The translations under genes were made by a program, and so were the position numbers. Below are positions 47,504-60,106 of a stretch of DNA of 64,000 bases, piece after piece (within the stretch, counting starts at the first letter, position 1; the number at the start of each line of letters is the position of its first letter). The notes below the pieces were generated by a model. That model was not told where the DNA came from. It was given only the letters and a program-made list of their open reading frames with translations, and did not search any database. Source of the stretch: Hemileia vastatrix (Eukaryota; Basidiomycota; Pucciniomycetes; Pucciniales; Zaghouaniaceae); the NCBI GenBank assembly GCA_030280995.1, contig JASXTE010000002.1, forward strand, positions 23,566,183-23,630,182. Direction: 5' to 3'.

Positions 47504-49931
47504 ATGTCTAGTATACAAAATCCTACACCTCCACTTTGTATGTATATCATGTTCCTCTCTCTTAATTTATATATTTCACTTATGTTCTATATCTTTTTTT
47601 TTCAAAAAATTGATTTTCCAGCACCCGAATGTGTTTCATCCCACTCTCTGATTGATACTTGCTTTGAAGCTTTTGAGCTTGCACCATGTCTGCCACATGG
47701 CATGGCACCTAACCCTCCTGTACTTAGCAATGAGAGGCAGGAAATAACGAGAGTTCAGTATCGCAATTTACTTGAATTGGCTAGAGATAAAACAGAAGAA
47801 CTTGTCAAGATCCTTAACAATAATCCTTCTCCTTCATATTTATCTAACCCTTGTAATGACTTACTCCAATATGTGAAAAGCCTTGAAAAATGTATGTTCT
47901 TCACCTTTTTTGTCTCCTTTTAAATTAGTAGATAAGATTATTAATATTTTTTTTTCTTCATATATATTTGTAGCTTACGAGGAGGGTATGATTCCTCCTG
48001 ATGAAATCATTGTCATTAGTAATGATGATGAGACAGATGAACCATCAGATTTAACTCATGCTTCAACTTCTAAGGAAAATCTTGAAACACCTGTTATCCG
48101 CTCCAAGAAAAAGAGATTATCCCAAGGCTCCTCTTTTGTTCGACATATTAAACCGGCTTCTGCTAATGAATTTTCCGATGTATCAAATAATAAATCTCAA
48201 AAAAAAAGCAAAGGCTTTAATAATGAGTATATTCTTGTTTCCTTTTTTTTATTGTTATTCTTTTATCTTTAAAATTCAATCATATATCTCTTTTATTGCT
48301 TACATATTGTACTTTTTATCTTTCTTTTGATATTTTGTACCAGAAACTCACCTGCTGTAGATTGTTCCATCCATAAACGCCCTCTCCCTGATGAAGATGA
48401 TGAAAAGAGCAATGAAAATAGCCATGATGAACTGTCAGAATATGAAGCTATGCTTGTTCATCAAAAAAAGCAAAATTTAAAATCTTCTTCAAGACATGAC
48501 AATATGTTTGATAAAGATGATGATTCAAACAGCTCATCACCAAATACCTTCATTTCTAAGAAGCAATACCCATCACCTCCTCAACTACCTACTTTGACCA
48601 CTTTGAAAGCTTCTCTACCAATGAAATCAACTCCAATCAAGATATCAAAAAAACCTCTAACTTATTCACCCTCAGTTCTAAAAGACTCTGATTTGCAGGA
48701 GGAATTCTGTAAAATTCATAATTTTTATTAAGGTAGAATCAGCACGGCAAAGGTCCTCAGGTCGTGGTTGGAAATTGTTACTCTCCTCACATTACGCTCT
48801 TCTACTTCTTCCCAAGAACCCATTTTAAATATTCCAATGTTTACATTTCATTGGGAAAAATCTTATGGAGAAGATTGGCTTTCAAAACTTACTGAGTTAT
48901 GTAAGTTACCATAATTTTTAGTCTTGACTTTTGCTCTTTTACTTATTTTTTTTTCCTTTTGTAGCAAATATTTTTTTAGAGATTGATAGCTCACAGCTAT
49001 GGGTACTAGATAATATTGATTTAAAAAAAATGGAATATTTATGTGTTCCTGATGGTTTAAATACTGAAATTCTTTCCTCAACAAAGAAAACAGATCACCC
49101 TGAATCCAATCTTATCCAAATGCTCATGAGATTAATGATGCCAAGTGACCACTGCCGTTCTTCATGGGTATCTCTTATATCATCTTCACTTTATCTGACC
49201 GCACATGAATTCAGCCAGCTTCCATCACATCAAAACATCAACTCATATTGTCAAATTGAACGTCGTCTTCAGCTTCTAGCTCATCTTTCAAATCTGTAGA
49301 GTCCGATTCCTGATGGCTTAGAAGTTGGTCCCACTGCACTTCAAACCCGTGATATATCAATTTCAACTCTTCTTCAAATCAGAAATATTATCATTGATAT
49401 GATTATGTCAATTAACATTCTTAAATTAAAATATTGTGCTTCAACAATATCAAGTGGAAAGACTAGCAAAGCTCAACAATTAAGTCAGAAAAATGAAAAT
49501 ACTGAACTGAATATAATGAGACAGAATTAAAAGGCTGCACTAAACAAGATAAATTCTGAATACTCCCACCACCAATATCAATCTTTCACATTCTATATAA
49601 TTGATGGTGTCCGTGGTTTATTTCTGAGCTCTCAAGATCATAGATTGGCTTCAGCAGCTGATTGCTTGGAGGTAATATCAGAAATTAAGTTTCTTAATTT
49701 ACATGAAAAAAAAATCATTTTATGGAAGTAATAATTTGGAAAAATTTAAATAACTATATTTTAACATTAATAAAACCTTTTATAGGCAAGTGTGATCCAT
49801 TTCCTTTGAAATTTGATACCCCAAGTCCTCGGAGAATCGCTAGGGCTATTTCTGCAGATTTTCTTAATCACTGGAGCTCCATTCAGCCAGTATCACCTTT
49901 TTTTGCTAAACATAGCCTTTCAATAAATTAA
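47504..49931 (+). pseudogene. Unknown large element protein with a SUMO-interaction-like motif
   Basis: About seven exons with short introns (for example 47542-47622, one ending before SYEEGMIPP at about 47972, one ending at about 48341, 48901-48964 and one after 49671) join into a frame of about 650-700 codons. The N-terminal half is acidic and Ser-rich and contains DEIIVISNDDETDEP, a hydrophobic run followed by acids as in SUMO-interacting motifs, and basic patches (RSKKKRLSQ) that could be nuclear signals. The C-terminal half is helical with YGEDWLSKL, QLWVLDNIDLKKMEYL, SDHCRSSWVSLISSSL, YIIDGVRGLFLSSQDHRLAS and a last exon with PSPRRIARAISADFLNHW. Stops occur at 48729 (TAA), 49297 (TAG) and about 49528 (TAA) in an otherwise kept frame. 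I do not recognise the family. Confidence 0.5.
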
Positions 49932-50728
49932 TATTCCAACATGTAAATAGATAAAGTTCTGTCTATATGATTTATCTTGTATAATTCAAGTTATTTTCCT
50001 TCAAATACATCAAAAATGTGACCATCTTTGAAATTTATTAAGTAACCTTTGACATGATTATCTAAATTAATTATTAAAAAAAATTATTGTAAGTCCAGCA
50101 ATAACAAAGATTTTAAAATCTACTTATATGATTTCAAATACTTGTATTAAATTCTTAAATATTTTATTGTTTATATAAAAATATGATAACTGCTCTAGTT
50201 TTATTACTTTACCTTTAATATTATATAATCTATTAATTATTACAAATATTTTCGTTGAGTGTAACATTTTTAATCAGACGTAGAACAATTTAAATAATTA
50301 AATGAGTACATTCTTAAAAAAATACAATTTAATCTATTATTGATTCAAAATTCTTTCATCAACTCTTTATTATTAACTTTTTTATTAATAAGCCTGTTTG
50401 ACCTAAAATACTATACAGTTAATTTGGTAGCATTAAAAGCACATTTTTATGGCTAATATATTTCAAATTCTTTATTATAGTTTTTTATTTTAGAACCTTT
50501 CCTACCAATTTAATAAAAATGACATTTAAAGAATTCAAAACTTATATATTTACTCAAAAGGAAAGCAAATTTTCTTATAATATTATGAAAAAAAATTATT
50601 TTATTTCACAAATAAAAAAAATAGATAATACTATAATTATCAAAACTGAAAATGTTACAGCTACTCACAGTATTTATCATGTTTAATTTTGCATTAAGTT
50701 GTGTATATATAATATAAATTTTTAATAT
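49932..50728. other. Convergent spacer between the SIM-protein and TET-like genes
   Basis: About 800 bases, very AT-rich, tail-to-tail between two genes. No gene seen. Confidence 0.4.
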
Positions 50729-51935
50729 TTAAATATCTTGATTTTTTAGATTTGTCTTAACATTAGATAAATAATACTTTGCTGAATTTATTTCTTCCTC
50801 TATTAAGTCATCTCTTTTCAAAAAAACTCTCAAAGCACTAATCAAATATTTATACCTATCTTTTTCTTCTTTCATTTCCAAGTACTCTGAAATATCAATA
50901 TCAAAAACATTAAGCTTTTCTATAGCATGAAAAAGTCTAGTGCTTATTTGAATAGAAGAACCTATCCTAGTGAAGCCAGGAATTTCGTGACATCTTGAGG
51001 TAAAATGCCTTAGTTGATTGGCAGGCCATAATGTCACTTTTATTCCATTAGTTGCTTCAAAGTTTATTTTACTTCAAATTTCGGGAAACATAAGTTCTCC
51101 ACCTTTTTGTCGTGGTTGGGTCTTATCATACTTCATATGAATGGTATTTTTTTCTGTATCTTTAAGAAAAAATATTCCTAAAGTATACTCACTTGCATCC
51201 TTATCGAGATGAACCTCATTGGAGAACCCATTACCATTCGCTCCAGATGTCCAAGTTAAATTACTAGCAAATGGTACACCCTCTTCTTCACTAGAAACTT
51301 TTGAAAATCCAGGAATACCAAGTTTTGCACAAAGATTAGTTGCCTCATTGTACTTTACATATGATATTTTTTTAAAAAAATATTCAAAGTACATTGCAAT
51401 CCTCTTCATTTGTTTTTTATATTCATCCGTTTGTACAATATCATCAGTGTATTCATCTGCAAGGAAAAGCATTCAAAAATTCAGTATTTAAATTAAAAAA
51501 AGTGATACTTACTAATATATAAAGATTTCTTCCTATCTAAAATAAAGCCACCACCAAACATTTTTCCGAAACCACCAGCTCTTTGATGATAACCATTATT
51601 TTTAATTTCATGTTTGCAGTAAGAAAGATCCTTAATGCATTGCACCGTAGCTTCTAACATATCTAGTTCTTTGAGCTCACGAATTTCAAAAGTCTGCACA
51701 AGAACATTAGGTATTAAGACACCTTTTAGTTTATAAATACTAAATCCAGGAAAAAAATTGTAATAATTATTGCAATCTGTCATATTATTTGCATAAGATC
51801 GTGCATAGAAATGTGGCTTCTTCCCATTTGTATCCATTCCAAGAGCGTTTACAAGTTTCATTCCAGTAGCAATGTCTTTGGCCCACCTATTGTTAGAGTT
51901 CTTCCCTGGCCGTTTTTTTTTTCAAATTGTTACTC
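50729..51935 (-). pseudogene. TET/JBP-like 2OG-Fe(II) dioxygenase, one internal stop
   Basis: The family oxidises 5-methylpyrimidines in DNA, using Fe(II) and 2-oxoglutarate. Exon 1 runs from about 51920 to 51513 with SNNRWAKDIATGMKLVNALG, GFSIYKLKGVLIPN and HQRAGGFGKMFGG; the intron 51512-51457 (56 bp, GTAAGT...TTGCAG) joins in phase to exon 2. The HxD iron site is in SNEVHLDKDASEYTLGIFF (about 51205), and the distal His in NQLRHFTSRCHEIPGF (about 51005). A TGA at 51074-51076 separates the two within one frame. At the 5' end a run of ten A (51914-51923) puts the upstream ATG (about 51937) out of frame with the domain, so the N-terminus is uncertain. Apart from these the domain is full-length, about 370 residues. 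Its sequence differs clearly from the copy at 1.7-2.7 kb. Confidence 0.7.
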
Positions 51936-52185
51936 ATTGATGGTTCAATCCTAAGAGAATTCAATTTTGATTTAAAATAGAAAAAAATCAAAAATTAGAA
52001 AATAGTAACATAATTACAATTATCAGTCAATGATACATTTAACTTTATCATATCTTCAATATTAGAAATACAAAAGTTAGCATATCTACATATTAGTAAA
52101 TTTATATACTTTTTCTTTATTTTAAATATTAAGAAAGTGTTTCAAAGGTATACTTTATTAAATTATACATATAAAGAGTATAGCT

Positions 52186-52532
52186 TTATCCTGTATGCAT
52201 TCAGCAAGTACGAGATTTGGCTCTACACTTAATATTAATAATATAATTAAAGTATAACTCCAATACACTAGTAATATTAAAAAATTTACAGAATTATCAT
52301 ATCCACATATATAAAATGAAAAATCTTTCTCTGACCAATATATTCACTTAGAAAGTTATACTTCAATAAGTTATTAATTTTTAAATTGTAGCATTTTCCT
52401 GTATGCTTTCAGCAAGTACGAGACTTTGAAACAACTTAAAAATCAATAAATTAAAGGTAAAGTACAAACAATCTAATTATTATTATTATGAAAAGCAAAA
52501 CATTATCCTCTATGCTTTCAGCAAGTATGAGA
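52186..52532. repeat. Three 30-bp direct repeats upstream of the TET-like gene
   Basis: CCTGTATGCTTTCAGCAAGT followed by ACGAGA, at 52186-52215, 52395-52423 and 52503-52532, nearly identical in otherwise diverged AT-rich DNA. They lie 0.3-0.6 kb upstream of the minus-strand gene and could be regulatory or transposase-binding sites. Confidence 0.7.
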
Positions 52533-53687
52533 TGATGTTTTACTTTTCATATTAATAATATAATGGTTGAGAAAGTATTAAAGAAATATAGTAAAATGAT
52601 AAGCAAAACATGAACTTACATGTCTATAAAATCTTCTTCCATTTGTAGCTTATTGATCAAAATTAATTATAAAGTTTATTTTATAATCACTGTTTTAAAA
52701 AATAAATGGTTAGATAAATAAATTGAACATTTTTGATAAGGAATAAAGAAAAGTAAATTGACAAACAAATAAAAAAACTTTAAGTTAACTGAAAAAGAAT
52801 TTTTTTTATAATGAATCAAAAGGGTACAGTAAAAGATACCATAAAAATAAATTCAGAATTAGAATCATTAGATTAACTTGTCAAAAGTGTAGAAAAGAGT
52901 AACAAACCAAAATGATATGAAATGCAATAGCAAGAAAAATTTGCTTATCTGTAATCAGATAAGGTCAAGAAAATAGTACCAATAACTCAAAATGATAAAG
53001 CAAAAATATGATGGATAATTTTTGAAAAAGGTAAGTGAGAAAGAGAAAGGAAAAATAAATTGGGTGGAAAAAAGATGTAGATATCATGAATTTTCACTGA
53101 TCTCATTTTCAAAAAAATGCAGCTCTCCAAGTCATATGATAAACTTCATCTAAATTCCAAGAATGATGTTGCCAAGGCACTGTACACAGCATGATCATTT
53201 TTTCCTATGCATATACTAATTTCAGCTAGAATTTACTTGGCTGCATGTTGTACAGATGAACATTTGTGGAACGCTGAATTTCACATCTAAAAAAAATTGA
53301 CGCCACATAATTCTAGCTACCATGTTTCACGTAGCTAAAAAACATACACTCATCACATTTAAATTTACATTGCGTCAAAATTAATTCATTTTTGAATTTT
53401 TTTAAAGGGAAGTATAATGTGCACCACCTATTTCTAAAATATGAACCTCCCCACCATATTAAATTGGGAGACTTATAATTATGCAATTATTTTGCCGTGA
53501 CCTTTTTCCTGATCTTACTTGGTTCAAAATATTGAAACATGACCAATGTTGCTGAAAGAAACATTTGATTTTGTTTCTATGTGTAACAATGGAAGGCTGT
53601 TTCTTACCGGCTGAAGAGTGTTGTATATTTTATTTGAACACATTTTTATTTTTTTATGTATTTTATTTAAAAAATTTACTTTTTATT
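52533..53687. other. AT-rich spacer
   Basis: No gene seen; poly-A/T runs and unstructured sequence. Confidence 0.4.
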
Positions 53688-54285
53688 GCAGCCAGATTTA
53701 TACTGGCTGCCTTTTAGAAACCTTAATTTATGACCCAAGCCTTTGAAATTGGCTTGGGTCCCTTACATTTCAATTTAGTACTTCCAGCCAGGTTTCCCCT
53801 GGCTGGAAGTGTCTCTTTCTAGCAATCAAAGTCACTAAAAGCGACTTTGATTGCTTGCTGTAACGTTTGCCACCCTCCCAGCTAATTTACTAGGCTGGGA
53901 GGTGGCCAAAATTGTGTGCAACGCGCGTTGCTGCTGCAAGTAACGTGCATTACTTGCAGCAGCAATGCGCGTTGCATGTGCTGCATGCAGTGCATTGCAC
54001 AGCCAGTTTTTTTCTGGCTGTGCAATGCACACAGAGAAACCAAAGTCCCTGCAAGGGACTTTGGTCTCTAAAATGGAAGCGACTTTCCCTACCAGGTGCA
54101 ATATGGTGGGAAAGTGAGAGATAAGTTAGACTGAAGTTGTTTGAAAGCAACTTCAGTCTTAAAAACCTTAAAAATCATAAAAAAAATGAGAAATCTAGAA
54201 AAAAAAATTAAAATTAAAATGTGAGTATAAGAAAAAAATAAGTGCTAGTGATACCAAAAATCCAAGCCGCTTTCATTTGGCTTGG
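53688..54285. repeat. String of 11 adjacent perfect or near-perfect hairpins
   Basis: Consecutive inverted repeats: 53688-53710 (GCAGCCAG), 53732-53760 (GACCCAAGCC), 53780-53810 (ACTTCCAGCCAGG), 53821-53855 (AGCAATCAAAGTC), 53867-53909 (CCTCCCAGC), 53917-53976 (27-bp stem with CGCGCGTTGCTGCTGCAAGT, loop CGTGCA, one G/T mismatch), 53990-54030 (17-bp stem GTGCATTGCACAGCCAG, T7 loop), 54034-54068 (ACCAAAGTCCCT, loop GCA), 54082-54115 (ACTTTCCC), 54128-54159 (AGACTGAAGTTG) and 54262-54285 (CCAAGCC). Stems are mostly different from one another, loops are 3-10 nt, and GC content is far above the surroundings. Some stems share cores (CAGCCAG in 1, 3 and 7; CCAAGCC in 2 and 11; AAAGTC in 4 and 8). 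Chance cannot produce this; a structured RNA, small-RNA precursors or a series of short foldback insertions are possible. Confidence 0.85.
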
Positions 54286-57200
54286 TTATTTAATAATTAT
54301 TTTTTAATACATTAAATTTAAAATTCAAACACCATAAAATATATGAAATTTTTTTATATGAATATTATAAATTTAATCTACCTCTTTCTCATAATTATAT
54401 TTATAATTTTGTTTTTTTAATTTTTGACATTTAAGTTTATTTTTTGGAAATACAAAATTAAATTTTCAACTAAATTTTTTAGTAAGGTAAAATAAATTAT
54501 AAATTTGACATTTTGTAATTGAATAATGAAAAAAAATTTTAATTTATTTAAAAAATATTTTTGTTAGAAGAATACCAATATTTTAAGGGTAGAAATTTGG
54601 TGCAAATTGTAAGTAAAAAAAATTATATTTTTTTTTGTGAGGGGTTATTTCTATTTTTAAAAATATTTTTCAAAAACATTCATTAAATACTGAATTAAAT
54701 TACTTTGTAACTCATATTTTTTGTAAAATAATTAAAAATGAAATAATAATATTGTTATATTTGATATAAAATTTGAATTGGTAATATTAATGTCTCTTTA
54801 AGTAAATTTGAAAATCATTTAAAAAGATTATGTTGATAAGTACTTTATTTTTGATATAAAATGGTTATATATATATCTTATATATATTTCTTGAGTGTTA
54901 TTTTTATATACATTCAATAAAATTTGTAATATACAATGCCATTTAATCATTAATTATTGTTCAACTTAGTTATAACAACTTCATATTTAATACCAGCCAC
55001 TAGTATTTACTTTTTAATTTAAAACTCCAATATAATATGAGAGTATCCTTATTTTGTCTGTATGTAATTAACAACAATAACAGACCATAAATGAGTGGGT
55101 AATTAATTACAATAAATAGTTGAAGAATAAACTATAAGAAATGATAAGTTTATCAAAAAGATTACATTAAAAAAATATACTTTTGAAATTTTTTTGATAT
55201 AATTTGGGTAGTTAAATGAAAATTTATATTATCAGACATCAAAATGGAAAAAATCTAAAAGTGGTGTTTATATAATAAGCCTCATATAAAAAAAGGATAA
55301 AAAATCTACTATGTAACTAAATTATTAAATATTAAGGTATTATTAAAATTATTGAAAAACTTATTTTACAGTTATAAAGAAATCTAAATGTGAAAATTAT
55401 GGTGGGATAATAGTAAGACTATGTGGAAACACTTTAATTTATACATACTTTCAACTATGTTCAGATAAAAAAATTGGTAAAATTGTATAATAACATCTAG
55501 TTAATAGCGATGCAATTTTATTTAGATCAAGAATAATTTTTTCTGAGGAAAAACTAATTAAATTGAGATATGGCCATCTCCTTTCAAGAGATAGAATAAT
55601 AATAAAAATTTAAAAAATTATAATAATAATTCTTAATCACCATTTTTGAAAAGTCTCTAGTAACATTCATTATAATATATCATTCATTTATTACATTATA
55701 TGGAGTTTCATCTTGAAGTAGTGATGTGCAGCTTTGAACTCATGTTATGAAAAACAAAAAAGTTAAAAAATATATAGTTATACTAATGAAGAAGCCAAAA
55801 ATAAAAATACTATTATAAATTAATAAAATAAAACTACATAAATTTTATTCTGCTCTACTGATGGAAGGGTACTATGTATGAATTTCCACATGTTAAATCT
55901 AAACCTGTTTTAAGGCTAGTTTACAGGTAGAGCTATTAAGTTTCCTTAAATTCTAGAAATAACTTATGCATTTTAAAAATTATTTTTTTCTTGTTTTCTT
56001 TCCAAAGTTGTTAGAGTTGGTTAATTAATACTGTTATCTTAATTGTAAGATATATAATTTTTTTTGAATACATGATTTATTGTTTCAAAAATTATATTAT
56101 AAAGTTAAATCATTTATTTCATTTTCTAAAGCTTCATTGTCAAAGACACAACTCCATTTTCTATTACTTAACAAATATATAAAATGTGATAGTAAAATTT
56201 TAGGAATTTTCTTTTTGAGAGGGTCAAACTATATTGTGAAGATTTTTATCTAGAAATTCTTGTACTCTAAAACCAAATAATTTTCTCCCTTAAGTAAGCC
56301 ATTTCAAAAATATGAGAATATAAACAAGAATATTGACTTATCTTATTTTTATTTTCTTTACTGAAATTTTTAGTTCAATCCCTTTTTTTATATGACATTA
56401 GTATAAAACCATGGTTAAATGCTACTATATTATTAATTTTTATTATATATATATATATATATGAAATATTTAGAAGGTCATCCTTTTTTATTTACTTGAA
56501 TAAATGGCTCAATTATAATACCCAACACTTATTAATGTTTCCCAAACTCAATAACAAATTTCTCATATGAAATATTAGCTTCTAATATAAGAAGTTTATC
56601 TTTAGATGATATTCAACATGTGATTTTACTTTTTAGATTCAGCTAAAATTAAACAAAAGGAGAAATCATGCATATGTGTATAAATGGTAACCATATGTTA
56701 CTTAGAGGATTGTGAAATTCACTCATCAGAATGGTTTAAATATTAAAATAAATTGAGGTCATTATTTTCTAGTATTTGAAACTAATTAGGAAATTATTTT
56801 AAAAATATATTTTAATGTGTATCATGTTTAAAAAGTTGGAAATATGATTTTTGAAAATTGTGAGTTTCTTATGAGATACCAAGCTTTAGTTTACATTGTT
56901 TCAAGTAGAATAGAATTTTAGTATTAGAAATTGAAAGCAATGTACCATTATCAGATTTTAACTGTGTTCTACTTATAGAATGATTACATAACATTAAACA
57001 TTATTTAAATCAAAAAGGTTTAAAAGATATTTAGAATTTTACAAAATTTCACCATTTATTAATCTTTGATTTGAAAACCAACTATGATGTACACTCACTA
57101 GAAATAAGCAATCCCAATTTTAACATAATTTATCAATCCAAAAATAATGAGTCAATTAACATAAAGATATATATTATTTCAAAACCAAATCTCTATATTT

Positions 57201-58173
57201 AAAATATGATGCTTTAATGAAAAATTAATACAAAACTTTAATGCAATGAACTCTCTTAAAAAATTCAAAAATAGAATATCAAAACAAGTAATTTCTGTAA
57301 AAAAACTACTAACTATTGTAGATAAAGCATAAAAATAAGTCATATTTTTAAAAAAAATGATCTAACAATATTTATTTTTGTTAAAAAAATCAAAACATTG
57401 TTAAGTTTGCTTGTTATAATAATGTTAAAATCCACTAAACATTATCTAAAGGTGGTAAAATATGTTAAAAATATGTTGAATTTTGTGAGCCAAAAATCAA
57501 CAATTTTTTATCATTTCATGTTGTGCTATGACTTTATTCCACCCTTTTTATCTGATTCTTCCAGTATTACTTTGCTATGATCACTAGTTTTCAAGTTAAA
57601 ATTTACAAATGTTCATTATACTTGATAATATGAAAAATAACTCAAACTTTTATACCTACAAAATAAGATTTTGTAACTCCTTCTTTCAATCAATATTTGA
57701 AGAAATTTTTAGTTTATTTGGGTAATGATTTTAAGAATAACAAAAAATTTGAAATTCACAAGGAATTATTTCCAGAGACTATAATTATTTACTTATGTAA
57801 TGCATGAGCTACTTATCAATGATGTTAAACATCAGAAAAGTAAGTTATAGTTATAAATCTACAGATTATACTGCTTCTGGTATATATATCTTCAATAAAT
57901 CTTTTAAACTTATCTTAACCTACATACCACACAATAGAAAATCATTATATTAAAAAAGAAAAAAGTTCTATGATAATATCATAAAGAATGATAACCATGG
58001 ATTGATATTCCATAAAAATGGTTAATAAAATTTTAAGATAATCTAAATCAGTATTCTTTCATCAAAATATATCCTTTTTGTCTTTGTAATTTATTCCAAA
58101 CAAATTTTTTGAGAGTTGAATCTATATATCTAATGCCAAAACCACTTTAAGTTCCCTCTTAGACTTTTTAAGA

Positions 58174-58211
<38 letters not shown>

Positions 58212-59300
58212 TATCAAAAATTGAAATAAAGAATAAAAACATAATTTTATTTACCTTTAATTATTTAAATATAGAGTATTTTCAGAATGCATTGTGGTTA
58301 CTTGTGAAGGTTAGAAGATTTGAAGTTGGATTTATGAGTTTTTAGAAGGGCAAATATTGTAAAATTCTTTCATAAATATTTATTTCATAGTTTCAAATGT
58401 TGAAATCTACAAACTAATGGGATTTAAAATTATATTGAGATTTAAAATCTTTTTTCTACTCAAGTAAAATAATATAAAATGATGATATCAAAATTGAAAT
58501 TAAGTTTAAACTTTTGATATGCTCTATCTTCAATTTTATTGATAGTGCATCAAAAATTTAATAATATTTTTTTCCTTCATCACTTTTTACATAAAAGATA
58601 GTTTTTTTCATTTTATGCATTAAAGATTGCTTATATAAAGTTAACATCTATGTCAACTGTTTATGACTATTAATCTATATAATAAATTTTTTAGAAGAAA
58701 CATCAGTATATACTGACTTTGTAATTATTTAATTTAAAATAGTTTACAGGTAGATAATGAAGGGTGATTTCATTTTTGAATATGAATTATAGAAGTCTTA
58801 TTTTTTCAATTTTAATTCTTTTTGAGCTCAAATGTATCCACCACAACTTATGTAAGAATAAAAATTATTTTTATTGAAATTTACATGAGAAAGTATGCCT
58901 ATTATTCAAAATCAAACTTTCTCTAATGGTGTTTTTCAATCATTATTTCCATTCATAACAATAAAAAACATTTCAATTTGCTGATATTTTAGTTTTTGAT
59001 ATCCCCAAGTTTATATCTCAGGTGTACTATTCACAAAATTATTAAAAATATAATTTTTGAAATACATGATAAACTTGAAAGTGAGGGGGCATTAAATTTT
59101 CAAAAATGAATTCTAAATTCAGGATGGATAGTATTTTTCCTATTTTCACAAATGAACAATTTTTTGTTTCAATTAATCCAGAAAGAAAATTTTGTTGTAA
59201 GCATATTATATTATATTTATTTTGATTTTAAATACTATATTTTCAAGATTTGTGTTTAATATTTCCTGTGAAAGTTAATGTTAATGTGAATTTTAAGTAA
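54286..59300. other. Gene-less, extremely AT-rich 5-kb arm of the giant element
   Basis: No coding region above background, no recognisable RNA gene, no terminal repeats. AT microsatellites occur at 56444-56462 and 58180-58207. It may hold decayed genes of the element. Confidence 0.5.
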
Positions 59301-59879
59301 GCTTGAAGAAATTTAATCAATAGGCATATTGGATATTTAAAATAATATTTTGCTCCAATCTTGAATCATCCTGGGCTAAATAATATCCGGAATAAGGTTT
59401 TTGTGGGTCAATTTGGATTTAAGTAGGACTAAGTGAGGTTTAATAAAGGACAGATAAAAGGCTAAATTCATTACTAGTGACTTTTTTCTCAAAATAGTTA
59501 TAAAATATGTATCATTCTGGAATCAAGCTTCAATAAAGTTGAATTGAAACAGAGATAATTTCTAGCAGCACATCACCATATTTACAAAGGTGTAAAATAC
59601 CTCAAATATTACTCATAATATAGGAATGCAAGGAATCTACAAAATTCACATTTGAAACGAGGATTTATATTTTGAATTTGAAATTGAGAAATGGAATATT
59701 ATTTTCCAATTTAAATATCTATTAGTAATTTTACCAAAAGTTTTCAGTAATCAGATTGAATTTTGATGGTATTTTGTTGTAGATTAATCATTTTGATGAG
59801 CCATTTACTCAAAATTACTGGTTTTGGTTCTAATATTCCATGTGAAATTCATTACGAATCTTTTTGAAAGTGAATAGTT

Positions 59880-60020
59880 GACATATTGGATATGCAAAAG
59901 CTTATGTTAGATCAAAGTGAGATCAAAGGGAGTTCAACTCATGATCAAATTAGGATTTTTCAAGATCAAACGGTGATCAATGTAGGTTCATCTTGAGCTC
60001 AATTTGTGACAAATCTCTGA
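59880..60020. repeat. Right subterminal repeats (GATCAAA motif)
   Basis: Five GATCAA(A/T) motifs within about 70 bases (AGATCAAAGTGAGATCAAAG, then CATGATCAAATT, CAAGATCAAACG, GTGATCAATG), 130-230 bp from the right end. They differ from the left subterminal GTTGGRA repeats, as is common in CACTA-like elements. Confidence 0.5.
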
Positions 60021-60106
60021 CCAAATGTAAGGCCAAAAAATTTCCTACATGGTGATGATGTGTGCATAATTCAGGCATAGATTTGTGGCTCAACGGAGTT
60101 CAAGCA

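Noticed and set aside
34329..51076. Stop-codon reassignment to explain the many in-frame stops
   Set aside because: TAA, TAG and TGA are all involved, the chromovirus and secreted-protein frames use none internally, and several fit simple transitions of conserved codons.
53835..54150. Ala/His-rich short proteins at the hairpin string
   Set aside because: Open frames arise from GC-rich inverted repeats and read similarly on both strands; no coding evidence.
54286..59300. Search for tRNA, snRNA or small genes in the AT-rich arm
   Set aside because: I found no box elements, cloverleaf or frame above background by eye; a covariance search would be needed to exclude them.
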